A stretch of 25,927 bases of DNA from Treponema sp. (GCA_031275515.1 JAISOQ010000214.1:1-25927); one strand, 5' to 3'. Numbered from the stretch's first letter, positions 14,590 to 22,642 are shown. The notes: generated from the letters alone by a model not told the origin. Numbers and translations are program-made.

Positions 14590-16203
14590 CTAAAGTTCCG
14601 CCGGGAAGTACCGGTCCATATAATACAAGGCCCCCTGATAGCCGCCCCGGATGAGGGCAGCCCAGAAACCACGGCCCGCACAGGGAACCCCGGGATTGGC
14701 GTTAGGAGGCAGCAAAAACCCGGAGAGTTCCCGAACCGCCGTCAGGCTCTCCTCCACGGTCCTGCCCTGATAATCCCGGAGGCCCGACTCGGCGAAGGCC
14801 GGGAAGGGGACAAGGGAAGGACCGGGCAGCCCGGCAGCATCCTGCGCCGGAAGGGGAACCGATTCGGGGAGGGCCTCAAGCATGGCGGCCAGGCCGGGAG
14901 GAAGGGAAAAGGCGTCGGGGGGAAAACCCTTTTCCTCAGGCGCAGCGCCAGGGATTAGGCCCAGAAAAGCATCGGTTTCGGCATCCGGGGCTTCCAGGCG
15001 TATGCGGATGCCGCGAATGGCGGCATCCGCGGCGTTGACGGCGGTTTCCCTGACGGCGGCGGCGCTAATGACATTACCGCACTTGGAGACGTTGTTTTCG
15101 GGGAAGGCGACCCGGCTGCCGGGCTGAACCCGGAGGAAAAGGTCTTTTATGTGCGGCATAGACCGGGCCTCCTCAAGACCATGGAAGGAACGGACCGTAC
15201 CGGGAATAGAGATGAAGGCCCGCTCGGCGCTGGTCCAGGATCGGGCGGGCGCAAGATTCCGGGGAACCTGCCCCAGGGCCGCCATGATAGCGCCCCGGGT
15301 AACCTCCACGCCGGAAGCGTAAGGGTAGGTCCAGCCGGACATATAGCCCCCGGACAGCCGGGCTGCTATCTCCCCGATACGAGGGCCCTGGGAGGTGAGC
15401 TTCAGGTCCCCTTTGGCGGCGCCGAAACTGTCCCCGCCGGCCAGTCCAAGGGCCCGGACCCCGTCTTTAAAGGCCCCAAGAAGGGTATCCGCCGAAGCGG
15501 GGTCCAGGGCGGCGGGCATAGTATGCCCCATCTCTATAAAATAAGGGGGGAAGAAGATATGCCGGTCCGCCAGACCGCAGATGGTGATTTTACCCTGATA
15601 CACCAGGGCGTCTACAGAAAATTCCGGGCCGTCCAGATATTCCTCAACGATGACCCGTCCGGAACGGGAGAACCTGAGAGCGCCGGGTACGGCGGCTTCC
15701 AAATCTTCCCGGGAATCGACCCGGCGGCAGCCCCGGCCCCCCATGTTGTCCACAGGCTTTACCACTGCGGGAAAGGAAAAGGGAAGGGAAAAATCCCCGC
15801 CGGGAGGGGCTTGCAGGACCACGAATTGGGGGGCCGGGATTCCGGCGGCGTGAAAACAGCGGCGCATCCGTTCCTTGTCAGAGGCGTTAAGGGCCGCTTC
15901 GTAGGGGATGCCCGGAAGCCCAAGGCGCTGGGCAACCCAGGCCACGGTGGCGGAAAAATCCGTGCCCGCAGTCATGACGCCGCCCAGACGCCCTTCTTTT
16001 TGCAGGCGCTGCGCCAGAGCTTCAATCCCTTCCTTATCTTTGAGATCGATATGTTCAAACCGGTCTGCCTTTGAAGCCCAGGGCGCATGGGGATCTCCGT
16101 CAACCGCCAGGGTTTCAAGGCCCATCTCCCGGGCAAGGGTGATGGAAGGTCCCTGCATGACCCCCGCTCCGAGAATAATAAGTATCCGATCCTTCGCCAT
16201 CAT
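14590..16203 (-). CDS. ATP-grasp carboxylate-amine ligase with C-terminal extension
   Basis: The 537-residue protein has the order of an ATP-grasp ligase. The N-terminal pre-ATP-grasp domain contains I-L-I-I-L-G-A-G-V-M-Q-G-P and V-D-G-D (about 7-37). The ATP-binding segment F-P-A-V-V-K-P-V-D-N-M-G-G-R-G is at 144-158, V-E-E-Y-L-D-G-P-E-F-S-V-D at 186-198, and the metal-site region G-E-I-A-A-R-L-S-G-G-Y at 277-287. Such enzymes join a carboxylate to an amine or thiol through an acyl phosphate. Similarity is general (PurK, carbamoyl phosphate synthase or D-Ala-D-Ala type), so the substrate is unknown. About 140 extra residues after position 400 are Pro/Ala-rich and unrecognised. A TAGGAG site precedes two adjacent ATGs. 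It lies between the sugar cassette and the amidase, so a role in envelope precursor or glycan modification is possible but only inferred. Confidence 0.85.
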   Translation of the reverse strand: MMAKDRILIILGAGVMQGPSITLAREMGLETLAVDGDPHAPWASKADRFEHIDLKDKEGIEALAQRLQKEGRLGGVMTAGTDFSATVAWVAQRLGLPGIPYEAALNASDKERMRRCFHAAGIPAPQFVVLQAPPGGDFSLPFSFPAVVKPVDNMGGRGCRRVDSREDLEAAVPGALRFSRSGRVIVEEYLDGPEFSVDALVYQGKITICGLADRHIFFPPYFIEMGHTMPAALDPASADTLLGAFKDGVRALGLAGGDSFGAAKGDLKLTSQGPRIGEIAARLSGGYMSGWTYPYASGVEVTRGAIMAALGQVPRNLAPARSWTSAERAFISIPGTVRSFHGLEEARSMPHIKDLFLRVQPGSRVAFPENNVSKCGNVISAAAVRETAVNAADAAIRGIRIRLEAPDAETDAFLGLIPGAAPEEKGFPPDAFSLPPGLAAMLEALPESVPLPAQDAAGLPGPSLVPFPAFAESGLRDYQGRTVEESLTAVRELSGFLLPPNANPGVPCAGRGFWAALIRGGYQGALYYMDRYFPAEL

Positions 16204-16399
16204 ACTGTACTCCTACGGGATTATCCCCGCGAAAAAAACCGCTCAGAAACAACCTGGCCTCATTACATCGAACTTAAGGTTGTAAACCTCTGGTTCGTAA
16301 CTTAAGGTTGTGAACCTCTCGTTCGCAGCCTAAGATTACGAAACTCCGGCTGTGAAACTCTATTTTGCGGCAAGCGGCAATTAGAATACCATGCGGGTC
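16204..16399. other. Repeat-rich intergenic region before the ATP-grasp gene
   Basis: These 196 bases contain no gene. They hold three 28-base tandem repeats (annotated separately). Nearer the ATP-grasp gene is a GGGATAATCCC inverted repeat, whose GATAAT could be a -10 box without a good -35. No clear terminator follows the PseG-like fusion gene. Confidence 0.6.
16272..16355. repeat. Three tandem 28-base repeats
   Basis: Units at 16272-16299, 16300-16327 and 16328-16355. The first two differ at 3 of 28 positions; the third matches the second at about 16 of 28. Units one and two each contain the small inverted repeat AGGTT-GTR-AACCT and a GGTTCG- or CGTTCG-like element, so the block may fold or bind a protein dimer in register. 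Confidence 0.8.
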
Positions 16400-18370
16400 T
16401 TAAACAACCCTCGATTCCTTGCCGCTTTCGTCTTTTACCGCATAGGCTTCAAAGGTATCCCCCAAACCAAACACGCGGCTTATTCCTTCTGCTATATGGT
16501 ACATCGGCCCGCGTTTTTCCCCCAAACGCTTCCCGATAAGGGGAAATCGTTCAGGGTGGTGGCCGGTTACGACGATTTTTTTCACCGTGAACCCGTAAGG
16601 GGCAAGCGCCCGCTTAACTCTCCAGGGATTCCACAGGGTAATATGGTCCCCGGGACTTTTTTCAAGGAAGCATTTAAGAGATTTTCGGCCAGAAACGCCG
16701 GAAATTGAAGGGGTCGAAAAGGCCAAAACCCCGCCGGGCCTGAGGAGCCGGCCTGTCTCCCGGATCACCCTGTCGGCATCCCCCAGATGCTCCAGGACAT
16801 ACCAGAGGGTCAGGGCGTCAAACACGCCGTCCCTAAGCTCCCGGCGGGACGGGTCAGGAAAAAATCCCCTTATTGCGGGAATTTTAAGCCGGTCCTTGAC
16901 ATACCGGACAGCGTCTTCTGCAGGATCCAAACCCAGGGGAGCAAAGCCTCCCTCCGCCGCCGCGACCAGGAAGGGGCCATAGGCGCAGCCTATGTCGAGC
17001 AGCCGGGGGGTTCCGGTTTTATCCGGTTTTTTACCCGAAGAAAGCAGACGCCGGATGCGCCGGAGCCGTATTTTCCCGGCCTGTTTCAGGTTCGGAAAAT
17101 CCTCAAGATAGGTCTTTCCATATTGCCGGCGGTAAAACTCGAAAAAGTAGTCCTTCGCGTATTCAATGGGCGGCGGCGTAAGGCGGAGCATATAGACCAC
17201 GCCGCACCGGGAACACCGGCGGTAGGTCCGTTCGGGGAACCGGGCCAGGACCGGGTGATCCTGCCGTCGTTCTGCGCCGCAGGCCGGGCATACCGGCGGC
17301 GCAGCAACAGCCGCAGCGCGGGAAAGATGGGGGCTGAAACCGGCGATGAGACCGCCCAGGCTCAGGGAAACCTCCCTGTCCAGGCCGTATTTCCCCGCCA
17401 CGGCGGCGGACTGGCGGGCAAGGGCCTCCAACTCCCGGCGGTTCAGGAAATCCCCCGGCTCTCCGGCGGATTTCCCCTTTTGACCGGGACGGTATATGTA
17501 CCGCCTAAGCCGCCTTACCCCTTGTTGGCGGATTCCGGCGGAGACGAACCCTGCATGACGGGCCAGTTTTTCATGGTACGCGGTGGGAGAAAGGAGCAGC
17601 GCCGGCGTTCCCGCCCAGAGGGCCTCAAAAGCCGTAAGCCCAAAGTGGGTGATCACCAAGTCATAGGAGGCGAGCTTCTCCTTTAGGTCCGGGAAGGCTT
17701 CCACAAAGCGGACGTTTCCCAATCCCGGCGGCGAAAAGGCTGCCGGTCCCCCAGAACCTGGAGAACTTCTCCCAAGGCTGCCGCAGATTGCGGTGACCTG
17801 CACCGGGGCCTCCGGGAGACCTTCAATCCCTTCAACCAGGACCCGGCAGACAGGAATGGTAAGCCCCTCAGGGTCTTCAGCGCCAAAACTTACCAGTATC
17901 TTGAAGGGTCCGGGAAGGGGATTGAACGCAAAAGGTTCCTCCCGCCGGTTTGCAGGCAGGGGGATAAGAGCGGGAACGCTGCGGTTTGCCGGGGAACGGT
18001 TGGGGAGGCCGGGGAGGATATCCAAAAGGAAATCGAAACTATCCCTGGCAGGCCCTCCCTCGTCTATCCCGATGAGGGGACCCAGGGAAGCCCACCGGTC
18101 ACATTCTTTCCGGGTAGTTCTGAACCGGTCCAGGATGATCCAATCCCAGGGACGGCGGAGGTCTTCTTCTTTATCTATGATGCAATCAGAAGATAAATTC
18201 GCCGACAGCGGGGCAAGCTCTTCTTTCCGTTCCCGGAGATCTTCGGCGGGAATGAAGATCCGGGCCGCCCTGCCCAGGGAGCGGAGTTCCCGGACCAGGG
18301 CGGCGGAACGGGCCAGGTGCCCCCCTCCCCTGCCGGAGCCGTAAGCGGGAACAACAAGGACGCCGCTCAT
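16400..18370 (-). CDS. PseG/SpsG-like sugar-nucleotide protein fused to zinc ribbon and SAM methyltransferase
   Basis: Residues about 1-350 resemble the GT-B fold of PseG/SpsG, enzymes that remove the nucleotide from UDP-linked amino sugars during pseudaminic-acid-type synthesis. Seen here are the N-terminal G-S-G-R-G-G-G-H-L-A-R (H18), V-S-F-G-A-E-D-P and T-H-F-G-L-T-A-F-E-A-L-W-A-G-T-P. Next come two cysteine pairs, C361-x-x-C364 and C386-x-x-C389 (a zinc ribbon). A class I methyltransferase follows, with L-L-D-I-G-C-A-Y-G-P-F near 457-467 and L-W-Y-V-L-E-H-L, ending L-L-R-P-G-G-V-L-A-F-S. The zinc-ribbon plus methyltransferase part looks like the sugar C- or O-methyltransferases that follow nucleotide-sugar enzymes. 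The start was placed at the fourth codon of the open frame because that ATG makes an ATGA overlap with the upstream cytidylyltransferase. Substrate unknown. Confidence 0.85.
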   Translation of the reverse strand: MSGVLVVPAYGSGRGGGHLARSAALVRELRSLGRAARIFIPAEDLRERKEELAPLSANLSSDCIIDKEEDLRRPWDWIILDRFRTTRKECDRWASLGPLIGIDEGGPARDSFDFLLDILPGLPNRSPANRSVPALIPLPANRREEPFAFNPLPGPFKILVSFGAEDPEGLTIPVCRVLVEGIEGLPEAPVQVTAICGSLGRSSPGSGGPAAFSPPGLGNVRFVEAFPDLKEKLASYDLVITHFGLTAFEALWAGTPALLLSPTAYHEKLARHAGFVSAGIRQQGVRRLRRYIYRPGQKGKSAGEPGDFLNRRELEALARQSAAVAGKYGLDREVSLSLGGLIAGFSPHLSRAAAVAAPPVCPACGAERRQDHPVLARFPERTYRRCSRCGVVYMLRLTPPPIEYAKDYFFEFYRRQYGKTYLEDFPNLKQAGKIRLRRIRRLLSSGKKPDKTGTPRLLDIGCAYGPFLVAAAEGGFAPLGLDPAEDAVRYVKDRLKIPAIRGFFPDPSRRELRDGVFDALTLWYVLEHLGDADRVIRETGRLLRPGGVLAFSTPSISGVSGRKSLKCFLEKSPGDHITLWNPWRVKRALAPYGFTVKKIVVTGHHPERFPLIGKRLGEKRGPMYHIAEGISRVFGLGDTFEAYAVKDESGKESRVV

Positions 18371-19113
18371 ATCAGACATTCCAAATCGATGGCGGTAAAC
18401 GGAACAGGCCCGGCGGCTTTCTCCGCTTTCCGGCAGGCTTCTATGATCGTCCCCCCCAGATACCGCAGCTTTTTTCCCTCTCCGGCTGCATCCGCCGTTT
18501 CCGTAAGCTCCCGGTAAAGGGCGGCGGCCCGGTTAAAGTCCCCCCGGGTGTCCACGGTAAGCCGCATGGCAAGGTCCTGCCAAACCCTGGGCGCCAGGGG
18601 ACGGTGCAGGAAGAACAATTCCGGGTGGGTATAGAGATAGGGACACACATGCTCCCGGTCCAGGGCGGATTCCGTTTCCCGGTCCGCCCGAAGCAAGGCT
18701 TCGCTGTTGACGGACTCGACCCCGGAACCGTAGGGAATACCGGCGTAACCCGCATAATCCGCACCCAGGGCTGCCGCTTCCCGGTTGACCGCTTCCGCGG
18801 CGTCGATAAAGACAAAGGGATTGTCCCCTGTTGCCCGGATAATACGATCCGGATGGAATTTACGAATGGCGATGCAAAACCGGGCGAGTACGTCTTCCTT
18901 GGGACCCGGGACCAGCTCAAACCCCGCTTCTTCGGCCAGGGGACCGAAAGCGGCGGTACACTCCCGGGGACAAGCCAGGATGCGGAGATCCGCATTCAGG
19001 CAGTTCAGCGCTTCCATGACGCGGAAAACAAGGGGACGCCCTTCCAATAAAAGGAGGGATTTTCCCGGAAGACGCCGGGAATCCAGCCGGGCCTGTAAAA
19101 CGACGGCGGTCAT
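18367..19113 (-). CDS. SpsF-like cytidylyltransferase (CMP-sugar synthetase family)
   Basis: The 248-residue protein belongs to the CMP-KDO/CMP-sialate synthetase superfamily and is closest in layout to SpsF of spore-coat polysaccharide loci. The nucleotide loop V-V-L-Q-A-R-L-D-S-R-R-L-P-G-K-S-L is at residues 4-20. G-P-K-E-D-V-L-A-R-F (70-79) is the SpsF-type block, and A-T-G-D-N-P-F (94-100) is the metal-binding segment. It presumably activates an acidic or amino sugar as a CMP or CDP derivative in the cytosol. AGGA lies 6 bases before the ATG, which overlaps the stop of the preceding glycosyltransferase by four bases. The downstream fusion begins within its last codon, so stoichiometric production is likely. 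The sugar cannot be identified from sequence. Confidence 0.88.
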   Translation of the reverse strand: MTAVVLQARLDSRRLPGKSLLLLEGRPLVFRVMEALNCLNADLRILACPRECTAAFGPLAEEAGFELVPGPKEDVLARFCIAIRKFHPDRIIRATGDNPFVFIDAAEAVNREAAALGADYAGYAGIPYGSGVESVNSEALLRADRETESALDREHVCPYLYTHPELFFLHRPLAPRVWQDLAMRLTVDTRGDFNRAAALYRELTETADAAGEGKKLRYLGGTIIEACRKAEKAAGPVPFTAIDLECLI

Positions 19114-20222
19114 GATTTTTCCTGCACCTTAGGCAGCCACAAGTCGCCTATCCTGAATTTCCGCCTTCTGCATCCAATGTTTGGCCGTTCTTCCGTCATA
19201 AGTTTTTCGTTCTCCTCCAGCTCGGCAGTTTCGTTTTCAGGATACTCCCAGAGATCGGTAAGGGAACGGGCGTCCCGGCAGAACCGGAATTTGTTTTTCG
19301 CTACCCACTTCCGGCTCTCGGAAAAATCCTCCCAGGCATGGAAGGGATCTGCCCCTGAGTGGAAGAAATATTTAGGGAACCGGCGCAGGGGAATGGAGGC
19401 GGCGTCCCCGTTGAACACAGGGCTTATGTTTTTCAGATAAAAACGCCGGTAATCTTCGTCTACAGTGCTGTCCTGGAGGGATACTTCGCCGTTATACGAA
19501 AGCCTGATGAGCCGGGTTGATTGAATGGACTCTCCCCACAGGTGAGCGCGGAACCCAAAATCCATAAGCTGCCAATAGGTACTCGATATGCCGCAGTCAA
19601 ACCCCCCCAGCTTAACAAAACGGTCACGGTCATACACCCCTACCCCGTCAAAGGGATACAGGGAAGGCGTGCCTTCCCTGCCCGGCGTAAGAAACAGGTT
19701 TTTCACCGTCTGCCGGTCAAGATCCGGCGCCGTCAGGGTAGGGAGGATTTGAAATTGTGCGTTCTGGATCACCGGGATCGTACAAAGCCGCCTGCCGGCG
19801 GCGGAACTCCCTTTTTTGCTGAGTTCTTCATGGGTATAAAAGATCCGTTCCGCCATCCGCGCCGCTTCCCCATTGAGAATTCTCAGGTCGTTCCACAACA
19901 CAAAGAAAAGGGGACTCGTCAGCTCCGAAACCGCCAGGTTTACCTGTTCCCCTACATTTATCGCCTCTTTAAGAAAGATGAATTTGACGAAAGGGAAGCG
20001 GATGGAAAGTTCCTCCACGTCGTACCGCTCTCCGGGAGCTTCCATGGAGAGGATGTAATCAAATCCCGTTTTTTCCAATTCCTGGAACAGGGTACGCCGG
20101 GGATACCGCCCTCCCCTGTTGAGGAGTATCGCCGAAAGTCCTGTGGATGCGGCCCGGCAGGAGCCGCCCACCACAGTATACGAAGATGCAGGAAGGCTAA
20201 AAATTGAAGGTATAGTATTCAT
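19110..20222 (-). CDS. GT2-like glycosyltransferase associated with spiro-SPASM
   Basis: A longer open frame exists, but the start chosen has GGGGA five bases upstream and overlaps the spiro-SPASM stop by 26 bases; the upstream extension lacks conserved character. The 370-residue product has a GT-A-like layout. An N-terminal A-I-L-L-N-R-G-G-R-Y-P strand and loop is at 31-41, and F-F-V-L-W-N-D-L-R-I at 106-115 sits where the metal-binding D-x-D is expected. F-D-G-V-G-V-Y-D-R-D-R-F-V-K-L-G-G-F-D (191-209) is the typical acceptor-side segment. No membrane helix is visible, so it is probably cytosolic or peripheral. It is likely to transfer the sugar made by the neighbouring enzymes. Without a clean D-x-D motif the donor type is uncertain, and it could be a degenerate member. 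Confidence 0.75.
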   Translation of the reverse strand: MNTIPSIFSLPASSYTVVGGSCRAASTGLSAILLNRGGRYPRRTLFQELEKTGFDYILSMEAPGERYDVEELSIRFPFVKFIFLKEAINVGEQVNLAVSELTSPLFFVLWNDLRILNGEAARMAERIFYTHEELSKKGSSAAGRRLCTIPVIQNAQFQILPTLTAPDLDRQTVKNLFLTPGREGTPSLYPFDGVGVYDRDRFVKLGGFDCGISSTYWQLMDFGFRAHLWGESIQSTRLIRLSYNGEVSLQDSTVDEDYRRFYLKNISPVFNGDAASIPLRRFPKYFFHSGADPFHAWEDFSESRKWVAKNKFRFCRDARSLTDLWEYPENETAELEENEKLMTEERPNIGCRRRKFRIGDLWLPKVQEKS

Positions 20223-21807
20223 CACATTCCCCGCAAATCCCGTTATACCGGCCCAAACAGTGTTCCTGGTACAATTCCCCGCCCCGGACCCAGATTGCCT
20301 CCAGGGGTTCATCAAAGACGTTCCCCAAAATCCCGCTCCCCGGCGTACCCTGCCCGCCCAAGGCAGAAAGGTCTTCCCGGCACCGGGAAACCCTTCCATC
20401 CATAAAAATATTCATGTCCCGCATAAGACGCCAGCATGGATGACGCCGTACCGGGGAAAGATCCGCAGCCTGTTTTTTCGGCAAAAAACCGCAAAAATCA
20501 TCGTACTTTTGAATGATGATCTTTGCCCCCCGGTCTTTCCAGGAACGGTAAAAGGTTTCGATGTCCTCTTCCGCACCCTGGAACCGCACCGCCTGAACAT
20601 AGGCGTCATCAGGAAAAAGCGAACAAAGCGTCCTGGCATTTTCAACCGCTTCCTCAAAGCCGGGTCCCCGGACCTCGCCGTACCGTTCGCGTCCCGCCGC
20701 GTCAAGGGACACAATCCAGGACAGGGGACCCGGAGGGGCTGTCCAGGGTTTCGGCGGCCTTTCTTCCCGAACCCGGCTTGCCAGGGTTTCAAATTCCCCT
20801 TTCTTCCACCCTATACCGGAAGTCTCGATGATAAGCGAAAGGTTATCCCGGCGGGCAAGAACCATATCTATAAGATCCAGCTTTTGGGGATGCAAGGCAA
20901 GTTCTCCCCAGAGGGAGAGATCGATAACCCCGTCGCCGGAAAAGGCAATGATACGGTCCAGAAGTTCTTCAAACCGGGAAGGGTCCATGAAGTCCTTCCG
21001 GACCGTCACCTCTTCTCCCCGGGGGCCGGGAAACCGGGGATAGGGACAGACAGCGCACGCCTGGGGACAGGGGCCGGACACCTGGATGGCGTAAAACGCC
21101 GGCAAGGTCCTGAGCAGTTCGGGCTTTTCGGCGATAATACCCTCGATGCCGGCGCTACCGGTAAAGCCCGCGGCCTGAAACCGGGTGAGGAGGAGGAGGT
21201 TGCGCCGGGAATCGGCGGTAAAGCTCAACCGGTGGGACCGGAGGTCAACCGGGGAAATCTCGGTTTCTATGTCAAAGGCATTGATGTCCTTCCGAATCAC
21301 CTGAAAAACAGTCTCCCGGTCCACCGGGCCGTCGTCCTTTTCGGCTAAGGCCGAAAGAATCCCCGCGGCGGAAGGCGACAGTATCTCCGGAGCAAGGCCG
21401 TAAGGCCAGCCGTCGGCATAGGAATACTCCGCCGCATACCGGATATGCCGTTCCGCCACCTTTCCCGCCAGGGCAGGATCCAGAAACGGGGCGTCAGCCC
21501 AGGCAAAGTAGAGAAAATCGAAAGACCGGGAAAGTTCCGCCAGGACGAGGAGCAGGTTTTTCACCTTCAATTCTGGAAGGATACGGATTTCCGTCCCTCC
21601 CCGGAGGGCGAAACCAGCCTCCCCCGCAAGGCGTTCAAAATCCGCGCCAGCAAGGAGCACTGTTTTAGCCACACCGGGAAACGAAGACGCCTTTTTAAGG
21701 GCCAGGGTCAAGGCGCACGCCTTCTCTTCCCCGGGCTCTACGCATAAAACCTTTTCAAAAGCCGATTTGCAGAGACTTCCCCCATATAATACGGCTAGGG
21801 CATTCAT
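20197..21807 (-). CDS. Spiro-SPASM radical SAM protein with nucleotidyltransferase-like N-terminus
   Basis: The 536-residue protein combines three parts. Residues about 1-200 look like a sugar nucleotidyltransferase fold, with Y-F-A-W-A-D-A-P-F-L-D at 100-110 resembling the D-x-P metal segment. Residues about 235-430 form a radical SAM domain with C247-x3-C251-x2-C254 binding the catalytic 4Fe-4S cluster. The C-terminal SPASM region has cysteines at 439, 458, 476, 517, 525 and 528, enough for one or two auxiliary clusters. The arrangement fits the spiro-SPASM family, known mainly from spirochaetes and functionally undefined. There is no usable ribosome binding site before the ATG; a weak promoter-like pair lies so close that a leaderless message is possible. 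It is the first gene of the sugar cassette, which suggests a sugar or sugar-nucleotide substrate, although SPASM proteins often modify peptides. Confidence 0.88.
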   Translation of the reverse strand: MNALAVLYGGSLCKSAFEKVLCVEPGEEKACALTLALKKASSFPGVAKTVLLAGADFERLAGEAGFALRGGTEIRILPELKVKNLLLVLAELSRSFDFLYFAWADAPFLDPALAGKVAERHIRYAAEYSYADGWPYGLAPEILSPSAAGILSALAEKDDGPVDRETVFQVIRKDINAFDIETEISPVDLRSHRLSFTADSRRNLLLLTRFQAAGFTGSAGIEGIIAEKPELLRTLPAFYAIQVSGPCPQACAVCPYPRFPGPRGEEVTVRKDFMDPSRFEELLDRIIAFSGDGVIDLSLWGELALHPQKLDLIDMVLARRDNLSLIIETSGIGWKKGEFETLASRVREERPPKPWTAPPGPLSWIVSLDAAGRERYGEVRGPGFEEAVENARTLCSLFPDDAYVQAVRFQGAEEDIETFYRSWKDRGAKIIIQKYDDFCGFLPKKQAADLSPVRRHPCWRLMRDMNIFMDGRVSRCREDLSALGGQGTPGSGILGNVFDEPLEAIWVRGGELYQEHCLGRYNGICGECDEYYTFNF

Positions 21808-21815
21808 ACGATAAA

Positions 21816-21844
21816 AATATCGGCATTTGGCAGAAAAACGTGAA
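21816..21844 (-). promoter_or_regulatory. Weak promoter-like pair before spiro-SPASM
   Basis: On the minus strand TTCACG (complement 21839-21844) and GATATT (complement 21816-21821) are 17 bases apart, each matching four of six consensus bases. The -10 ends 8 bases before the ATG. A CGATA/TATCG inverted repeat (21809-21822) overlaps it. Confidence 0.25.
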
Positions 21845-21886
21845 CATCATCCCCCGGGATAGGAGATAAAAAACTTGAGCGCCCTT

Positions 21887-22633
21887 TTAAATCCCAGGGA
21901 TAACCGCCCTAAGCAGGGCGGTTACCTTAGCCGCATTGCCGGCGAACACCTGGGCTATGGCTTCCCACGTGACCGGCTCCTCGTCGGACCGCCAGGAATC
22001 GTAGTCGGTACTCATGGCTACCGCCGCATAAGGGACGCCCAGCTCATTGGCAATCACCGTTTCCGTGGCAATAGACATATTGATGATGTCCGCTCCCCAA
22101 AGGCGGAACATGCGGGATTCCGCCCTGGTGGAAAACCGCGGCCCCTCAATCGTAATCACCGTACCCCGGGCGTGGAAAGGGTAACCCAAACGTTTGCACT
22201 CTTCGATGAGGAGGCCCCTGAGCCGGCTGTCGTAGGGATCCGCCATAGGGGTATGTATGGGATTGTGCGGTTCAAACTGCTCGTAACAGGTCATCCGGCG
22301 CTGTTTGGTAAAATCAATGAACTGGTCGATAATAACCAGGTCCCCCCTGCCTATCTCTTCCCGCAGGGAACCTACCGCCGTCGTGGCCAGGATGTGGGAA
22401 CAGCCTGCGGACTTGAGGGCTGCGATGTTGGCCCGGTAGTTTACCTGGGCAGGGGGAATGGTATGCTCCCGGCCATGACGGGCCAGAAGGACCACTTCCA
22501 CGCCTTCTATGGTCCCCCGCTTCAAGAGAGCCGAAGGTTCGCCGTAAGAGGTTATTACTTTTTCGTCCTTTGGACCGGATAAAATGTCAGGATTATCCAA
22601 ACCGCTTCCGCCTATAATGCCGATAACCGCCAT
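21887..22633 (-). CDS. mtnP: 5'-methylthioadenosine phosphorylase
   Basis: MtnP splits 5'-methylthioadenosine (and often 5'-deoxyadenosine) with phosphate into adenine and the 5-modified ribose 1-phosphate. The 248-residue protein has I-I-G-G-S-G-L-D (phosphate site, about 6-13) and L-L-A-R-H-G-R-E-H-T-I-P-P-A-Q-V-N-Y-R-A-N, matching the family histidine block. It also has T-A-V-G-S-L, I-E-G-P-R-F-S-T-R-A-E-S, I-N-M-S-I-A-T-E and the base-recognising S-T-D-Y-D-S-W. The D-Y-D-x-W form is the methylthioadenosine-type signature rather than the inosine/guanosine type. TAGGAGG lies 5 bases before the ATG, and the gene follows the aldolase-like gene by 9 bases. Together with mtnA it bypasses the need for an MtnK kinase. 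Confidence 0.94.
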   Translation of the reverse strand: MAVIGIIGGSGLDNPDILSGPKDEKVITSYGEPSALLKRGTIEGVEVVLLARHGREHTIPPAQVNYRANIAALKSAGCSHILATTAVGSLREEIGRGDLVIIDQFIDFTKQRRMTCYEQFEPHNPIHTPMADPYDSRLRGLLIEECKRLGYPFHARGTVITIEGPRFSTRAESRMFRLWGADIINMSIATETVIANELGVPYAAVAMSTDYDSWRSDEEPVTWEAIAQVFAGNAAKVTALLRAVIPGI

Positions 22634-22642
22634 AATTGCCTC

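Noticed and set aside
14022..14681. Alternative minus-strand frame and plus-strand frames over the Pro/Gly repeats
   Set aside because: They are shifted readings of the 54-base repeat and therefore look repetitive, but the amidase frame carries the signal peptide and catalytic domain.
15151..16074. Plus-strand frame of 307 codons opposite the ATP-grasp gene
   Set aside because: Composition is Gly/Pro/Arg-rich and without motifs; the opposite strand encodes a coherent ATP-grasp protein.
16272..16355. 28-base repeats as a CRISPR array
   Set aside because: The units are directly adjacent with no spacers, and no cas genes are present.
20223..20399. Upstream extension of the glycosyltransferase open frame
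   Set aside because: These 59 codons lie inside spiro-SPASM, have no conserved features, and a good GGGGA site precedes the internal ATG.
20119..21348. Long plus-strand open frame opposite spiro-SPASM
   Set aside because: It is antisense to a gene with clear radical SAM and SPASM motifs, has no recognisable domain and arises from high-GC codon use.
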